Below, piece after piece: positions 62,501 to 64,000 of a DNA stretch of 64,000 nucleotides. The position numbers and the translations under genes were made by a program. This stretch comes from Juglans regia (Eukaryota; Streptophyta; Magnoliopsida; Fagales; Juglandaceae): assembly GCF_001411555.2 (NCBI RefSeq), contig NC_049907.1, forward strand, positions 10,968,622-11,032,621, written 5' to 3'. The number at the start of each line of letters is the position of its first letter. The stretch's first letter is position 1. The notes under the pieces are model-generated. The model was given only the letters and a program-made list of their open reading frames with translations. It searched no databases and was not told the DNA's origin.

Positions 62501-64000
62501 TTTACCAGAAAAAGCACCTTCAAACATCCACATGCTGCCTTCTGAGCCATCTTTAGTGTCAAAATTAGATTCACAGTGGCTTGCGGATAGATCAGAACAA
62601 TGAAAGGTCATTTCCCATGATAGAGCCCGAAACCCTTTCATCCATATCCCCAAAAGCATAAATTTATTGTACTTGAAGGTCTTATCACAAGTAGAAGGCA
62701 ATGGAATTGAAAAGATATTTGTGGGACCATCCTCATATGGACCATGGCCAGTGAAAGGTATAGTGAATAAGTAGTGACATTCTATATGTTCTTCTTTGTT
62801 GTGGTGGATTGTAACTATAAAGCAATCAATTCCTCCAATGTGTCCCATAAGCAGAAACAGGTCGTCATTCAATACTGAAGGTGCCCACCTCAAGCATGTA
62901 TATTTGGGACATGAATCTTGAGTCACAAGTTTTCCATAAAGCTTCCATGTTGGAAGCAATGACGGACAACCCAGAATGCTGTTGGAAATGGTGGTAAGTG
63001 ACCAAAAAAGAAGCAATCCGTTAGAATCTAGAGAAACAGCCAGTTCAACTTCACAGCTATCAGGATGTGCTGCAACTTGTAAGATCTTTCCGGCATGACC
63101 ACCTAAGTTCAGAATTCCACTGGCAGAACATGATAAATAGCCATCCGTCCTGGATTTACTAGGAGAAGTATCCTCTATATTATTAGATGCCTTGGTATGT
63201 AACAGTGACCAAACTAAAGAATCACTAGGTAATAAATGAATCAAAGAACACAGAATTGGTGGACCGGACAAGCGGTTCCTCAACATAACAAATTTATTAA
63301 GAAGTAGCCTGTTTTTAGAATTTGAAAAACTGGTCCCACGACATTCTCCCTCTTCAAGGCCCTGCAATTCTTGTCTCCTCCATAATGTAACTCGGGGAAA
63401 CCGCATTGGGGAGATGTCATCAAGACAGTGGATAGCCCAAAAATAAACCAGCTTTTCTGGACCAAACCCAACTAACCACTCACACCTACCTGCCTTGTCA
63501 TGCTCCAATCCCTCAGTGGACAATATTTGGTCCACTCCATCACCAGTTTTTAAAAGGCCCCAAATTTCTGTGGACCACAACACATATACATCCATGCCCA
63601 GAGTTCCATTCAGGGCCTGGTTAATCTCAATTACAGCAACTACACAAAAAGATCGCCTGGTGGTTTCGCGATCGATGGTGTCCTTTCCAGTTTTTCTGAC
63701 CCTTCCATTATCCATCTCACACCATAACCTTGCTGTTCCATCTAAGCAGCATGTTAGCAGCAGTTGTCTCCGTGAATGTTTTCCATCTCTATTCAATTGT
63801 CTTCCTGTCAATGGCCTCCATTGGATCGTTGACACAGATAGAGGATGATGTAGCTCAGCTTTTGTGTAATCAGATTTTCCAGTACTCCAACATACGAACA
63901 CACATTTGCTAAATGCATCAACCATTGATCCTTCAATCTGAGGGTCACTAAGATAAGCTGCCGTAGCGAAAGGTCCCTCAAGTGACCACGTTGCAGAAAC
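42315..64000 (-). CDS. Rav1/DMXL-like WD40 protein (RAVE complex type), C-terminal 2353 residues
   Basis: Fifteen exons join in phase with GT..AG junctions to a 7062-base open frame ending in TAG at 42315-42317; the 5' end lies past the window. Exons: 61465-64000, 59137-59584, 57356-57584, 56328-56492, 55832-56104, 55464-55709, 51084-51479, 49595-50986, 49352-49408, 46252-46680, 45326-45549, 43683-43813, 42818-43084, 42519-42697, 42315-42404. The first exon has WD-type repeats (LLLTCCLDGTARLWCEM; IMATGCSDGSLKLWRS) and Rav1p-type sequence (EKLVYFWAIHCLDD); the last six form a C-terminal WD40 propeller (FATAALDGTVCTWQLE; FLTGSKDGDVKLWDAKR; FLTCGGDGIVKLVELKQ). In yeast and animals this family (Rav1, DMXL/rabconnectin) promotes assembly of V-ATPase V1 and Vo sectors; plant function is inferred. 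From memory it matches At2g46560. Introns hold LINE, SINE, TRIM and inverted-repeat insertions, but the coding frame is intact. Confidence 0.9.
42519..42697 (-). CDS. DMXL-like exon, WD blade
   Basis: Acceptor GGTCTGAAG, donor CGG|GTAATCTT; SITKIRTIPNTSLFLTGSKD then GDVKLWDAKR. The acceptor has a weak pyrimidine tract but the phase fits. Confidence 0.85.
42752..42833. repeat. 41-bp tandem duplication over an exon-intron border
   Basis: The block ACATTTAAAAGAACAAAGCT plus TTACCTGAGTGAGCCTTTG and the block ACATTTAAAACAACAAAGCT plus GTACCTGAGTGAGCCTTTG are adjacent, period 41. The duplicated part includes the last coding bases and the splice donor of exon 42818-43084. Confidence 0.9.
42818..43084 (-). 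CDS. DMXL-like exon, WD blade with duplicated donor downstream
   Basis: Acceptor TTGTGAAG, donor CAG|GTACAGCT; GARSLAVFDNDIGSGSISPL, then VTGGKGGDVGLHDFRYI and a polar linker to IPKAHS. A 41-bp tandem duplication puts a second copy of the exon end and donor inside the intron. Confidence 0.88.
43683..43813 (-). CDS. DMXL-like exon, WD blade
   Basis: Acceptor TTTTGTAG, donor AAG|GTTTTCCT; DVTYVSGGSVIAAAGNSSNG and VNVVIWDTL. A LINE fragment lies in the intron before it. Confidence 0.88.
43867..44490 (-). mobile_element. 5'-truncated LINE 3' end (zf-RVT region) in a DMXL-like intron
   Basis: Minus-strand frame with WKTKVPLKASFFVWTTSLGK, the zinc-binding-type WCYMCKKSGDSLDSLLLHC and LWWCVWMERNTRSFEDCEQT, the usual end of plant L1 ORF2. 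It ends in a TATTATCAATAAAATACTTA-like tail near 43880-43910. One frame is still open for about 180 codons. Confidence 0.85.
44496..44526. repeat. (AC)n microsatellite
   Basis: About 15 AC units at the truncated 5' edge of the LINE fragment. Confidence 0.95.
44699..45191. repeat. ~125-bp direct duplication flanking a SINE
   Basis: 44699-44823 and about 45068-45191 match along their length: AAAGAAAGCCAA, CAAATGGGGAGAAAA, CAGGGAACA, ATTACTTCACT and AAATCTGGAGAAGTGAT occur in the same order and spacing. This is far longer than a SINE target duplication. Confidence 0.85.
44838..45059 (-). mobile_element. tRNA-derived SINE, copy 2
   Basis: Minus strand, 5' end at right: A-box-like TTTCAAGTGATAAAGG, perfect B box GGTTCGAATCC (near 45003-45013), tail AATAAAAAAAA at 44838-44850. 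GAAAATACAT and GAAATACAT flank it as a short target duplication. It lies between the two ~125-bp duplicates. Confidence 0.8.
45326..45549 (-). CDS. DMXL-like exon, WD blade
   Basis: Acceptor AAGTGCAG, donor ATC|GTATGTAT; FGKDKATATYGVLPAANVPP and the blade LQFDYCGHRFATAALDGTVC. Confidence 0.9.
46252..46680 (-). CDS. DMXL-like exon
   Basis: Acceptor CAATTCAG, donor GAG|GTAAGAAC; 143 codons. Starts GILFFNWEDGSTFSDQSDYI, has a Gly-rich linker and ends with the first propeller blade, FFLVGSSNTHIYLWE. Confidence 0.9.
47171..47554 (-). mobile_element. TRIM element 1 (terminal-repeat retrotransposon in miniature)
   Basis: Two related LTR-like blocks (47171-47321 and 47423 to about 47554) flank about 100 bases. 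On the minus strand the right one ends CGTTACA, then AA and TGGTATCAGAGCC (47408-47420), the tRNA-Met primer site of plant retroelements; the short interior ends in the purine tract AATTTAAGGGAGGAGAT, then the second LTR starts TGTGATACC and ends GCGTTACA. No coding capacity. The far end of the right LTR appears truncated. Confidence 0.85.
48128..48410 (+). mobile_element. TRIM element 2, opposite orientation, 5' LTR lost
   Basis: On the plus strand: LTR end GTGTTACA, primer site TGGTATTAGAGCC (48139-48151), interior, purine tract AATTTAAGGGGGGTAGA (about 48221-48237) and a 172-bp LTR, 48239-48410 (TGTGATACCACA ... GGGTGATACA). The interior matches element 1 closely in inverse orientation. 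The sequence left of the primer site does not match the LTR beyond its last bases. Confidence 0.8.
49352..49408 (-). CDS. DMXL-like micro-exon, 57 bp
   Basis: Nineteen codons, ALCVNSIDQRQAALASNRK, acceptor CTTGAGCAG, donor AAG|GTTAGACT. Phase 0 on both sides; the 2.7-kb intron after it contains the two TRIM elements. Confidence 0.82.
49595..50986 (-). CDS. DMXL-like exon (largest internal exon in the window)
   Basis: Acceptor CTTTCAACAG, donor GAG|GTAATATT; 464 codons, MLVSLCNHGLLFMGYDILDG to KRSGELLE. Leu-rich, mostly helical; no WD repeats. Confidence 0.9.
51084..51479 (-). CDS. DMXL-like exon
   Basis: Acceptor TTCATTGTAG, donor ATG|GTATGTAG; 132 codons, LEALECLSSSMSVIGSRDDG to LAPANVVSM. 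The intron before it is about 4 kb and holds LINE fragments and a SINE. Confidence 0.88.
51660..52204 (+). mobile_element. LINE endonuclease fragment in a DMXL-like intron
   Basis: A frame at 51673-51978 contains VYGPDSDNDRRMFWDEFAGL, the signature of the apurinic endonuclease domain of plant L1 ORF2. It lies opposite to the host gene. The LINE appears interrupted at about 52205 and resumes near 53215. Confidence 0.75.
52205..53215. repeat. Insertion in the LINE, LTR-like, unassigned
   Basis: About 1 kb that separates two LINE parts. It has tandem CTTTATCTTTATCTATGAAT blocks at 52300-52395, a region resembling LTR U5 (TTGGTGTTACACA near 53110) and a ~30-bp duplication TTTATGTATTTGATTGTTTA at 53133-53190. 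It may be a solo LTR; ends are not fixed. Confidence 0.35.
53216..54780 (+). mobile_element. LINE central piece and three successive LINE 3' ends
   Basis: 53216-53450 encodes FENMWLLSKGFVERVEGLEF and CKLKALKANLRTLNKETFGD, the segment between endonuclease and RT. Then come partial zf-RVT ends: about 53625-53770; 53800-54200 (VDHLLLHCEVARILWDDIFN); 54228-54606 (GLSWVMPKSVVDLL; WRMIPLCLMWCLWLERNDRC) ending in a short A-tail; and 54610-54740 (WCIWRKRNDHSFENCPKNKE). The RT is absent, so these are several truncated insertions, or one rearranged element, in the same place. Confidence 0.75.
55164..55362 (-). mobile_element. tRNA-derived SINE, copy 3
   Basis: Minus strand: perfect A box TGGCTAAAGTGG (near 55340-55351), B box GGTTCGAACCT (near 55288-55299), and an (AAAT)n tail at 55164-55182. 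Flanks GTATCTGAACATAATT (55148) and GTATCAAAATGTAATT (55363) look like a diverged target duplication. Confidence 0.8.
55464..55709 (-). CDS. DMXL-like exon
   Basis: Acceptor GATTTGCAG, donor CCT|GTAAGTTC; 82 codons, WEMGNYLQSFFHMLGFQINT to LKRCGLP. Confidence 0.88.
55832..56104 (-). CDS. DMXL-like exon
   Basis: Acceptor ACTGCTACAG, donor GAG|GTTTGAAG; 91 codons, EEKNKAAALKNAYVLMGRHQ to DYWLASLLE, with an ELAIAFFLLGGD helix typical of Rav1 family alpha-helical repeats. Confidence 0.88.
56328..56492 (-). CDS. DMXL-like exon
   Basis: Acceptor TTTACTGTAG, donor CAG|GTATTCTC; 55 codons, MEKLARSQYLKNKDPKDCAL to FLARNFQ. Phase 0 at both ends. Confidence 0.88.
57356..57584 (-). CDS. DMXL-like exon
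   Basis: Acceptor CCCCTTCCAG, donor CGG|GTAATAAA. Encodes FWVALRFQQLHFFRMIGRSA to YWFTNTTQLRAR, a highly conserved-looking part of the Rav1p C-terminal domain. Confidence 0.88.
57657..58334. mobile_element. Non-autonomous DNA element with ~165-bp terminal inverted repeats
   Basis: The left arm (57657 to about 57835) and the right arm (about 58160-58334, reversed) share ATTGAGATTCG, GTTAGAAATTC, ACACATGGCAGTCTGAAACA and further blocks in the same order. The centre (57900-58080) is GC-rich with repeated CCACCATGTGGC-type words. It has no coding frame. Very long inverted ends suggest a Mutator-like or foldback element. It lies in a DMXL-like intron; target duplication not found. Confidence 0.75.
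58335..59136 (-). other. Rest of the intron between the exons at 57584 and 59137
   Basis: AT-rich intron with no recognised repeat or gene. Confidence 0.5.
59137..59584 (-). CDS. DMXL-like exon
   Basis: Acceptor GTGTTTAG, donor AAG|GTACATC. Begins NWKRAYMAVRHLVECLTYY and ends SLDEPGR plus two bases; Ser-rich middle. Confidence 0.88.
59585..61464 (-). other. DMXL-like intron with A-rich and GC-rich repeat pieces
   Basis: 60600-60950 is unusual, A-rich and built of words such as AAAAACCAAAAACTTA. 60960-61060 is GC-rich (GGTGGCTGTGTGCACCCTGG), and 61130-61380 has ACACGTGTCAAAATCTAA and CAGGGACCAAGTTTG blocks like the arm of another long-inverted-repeat element. Confidence 0.5.
61465..64000 (-). 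CDS. DMXL-like exon (first in window, continues beyond the right edge)
   Basis: Open from the window edge (VSATWSLEGPFATAAYLSDP) for 845 codons plus one base, ending ETLLMNIFS before donor CAG|GTATTATG. It carries several WD-type repeats and the Rav1p-type region. Confidence 0.9.

Overview
This window is nuclear DNA of a dicot plant, probably a woody one. The genes are intron-rich with plant-type GT..AG junctions and 5' UTRs rich in GA/CT. Intergenic DNA is AT-rich and packed with decayed Ty1/copia, gypsy-like, LINE, SINE, TRIM, CACTA and MITE sequences, plus an endogenous copy of a plant pararetrovirus. I cannot name the species.

Three host genes are supported, all on the minus strand. (1) 16101-18749 encodes a 65-aa single-pass membrane protein in three exons; it fits the plant mitochondrial complex I NDUFA3-like subunit. 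(2) 26999-28634, with a probable 5' non-coding exon near 30.54-30.76 kb, encodes a ~481-aa plant-specific protein with a C-terminal membrane anchor. (3) 42315-64000 and beyond encodes the last 2353 residues of a Rav1/DMXL-type WD40 protein (RAVE/rabconnectin family, regulators of V-ATPase assembly) in 15 exons; its 5' end lies outside the window. From memory these match three consecutive Arabidopsis genes (At2g46540, At2g46550, At2g46560), so the segment looks like a conserved gene block swollen by insertions.

Layout: 0-2.4 kb copia 3' remnant and LINE reverse transcriptase remnant; 2.5-6.3 kb minus-strand copia relic; 6.3-7.5 kb AT-rich repeat; 8.6-13.6 kb a non-coding LTR element complex with three LTRs (one inverted) and nested 44/88-bp tandem repeats; 14.3-15.4 kb a non-autonomous CACTA transposon with intact ends and TCA target duplication; 16-19.4 kb gene 1 with a SINE in or just below its 3' end; 21.3-24.9 kb copia and gypsy-like relics; 27-30.8 kb gene 2; 32.0-39.6 kb an almost complete endogenous caulimovirid (florendovirus-like) with movement, coat, protease, RT and RNase H regions, a second overlapping ORF and a candidate promoter, broken by several stops and one frame break; 42-64 kb gene 3, whose introns contain LINE fragments, two TRIM elements, two SINEs and a long-inverted-repeat DNA element.

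The most interesting parts are the endogenous virus with its unknown-function ORF2, the three-LTR element with higher-order 44/88-bp repeats, and a 41-bp duplication that copies a splice donor in the DMXL-like gene. All alignments were done by eye; family names rest on recognised motifs and recall, not on searches.
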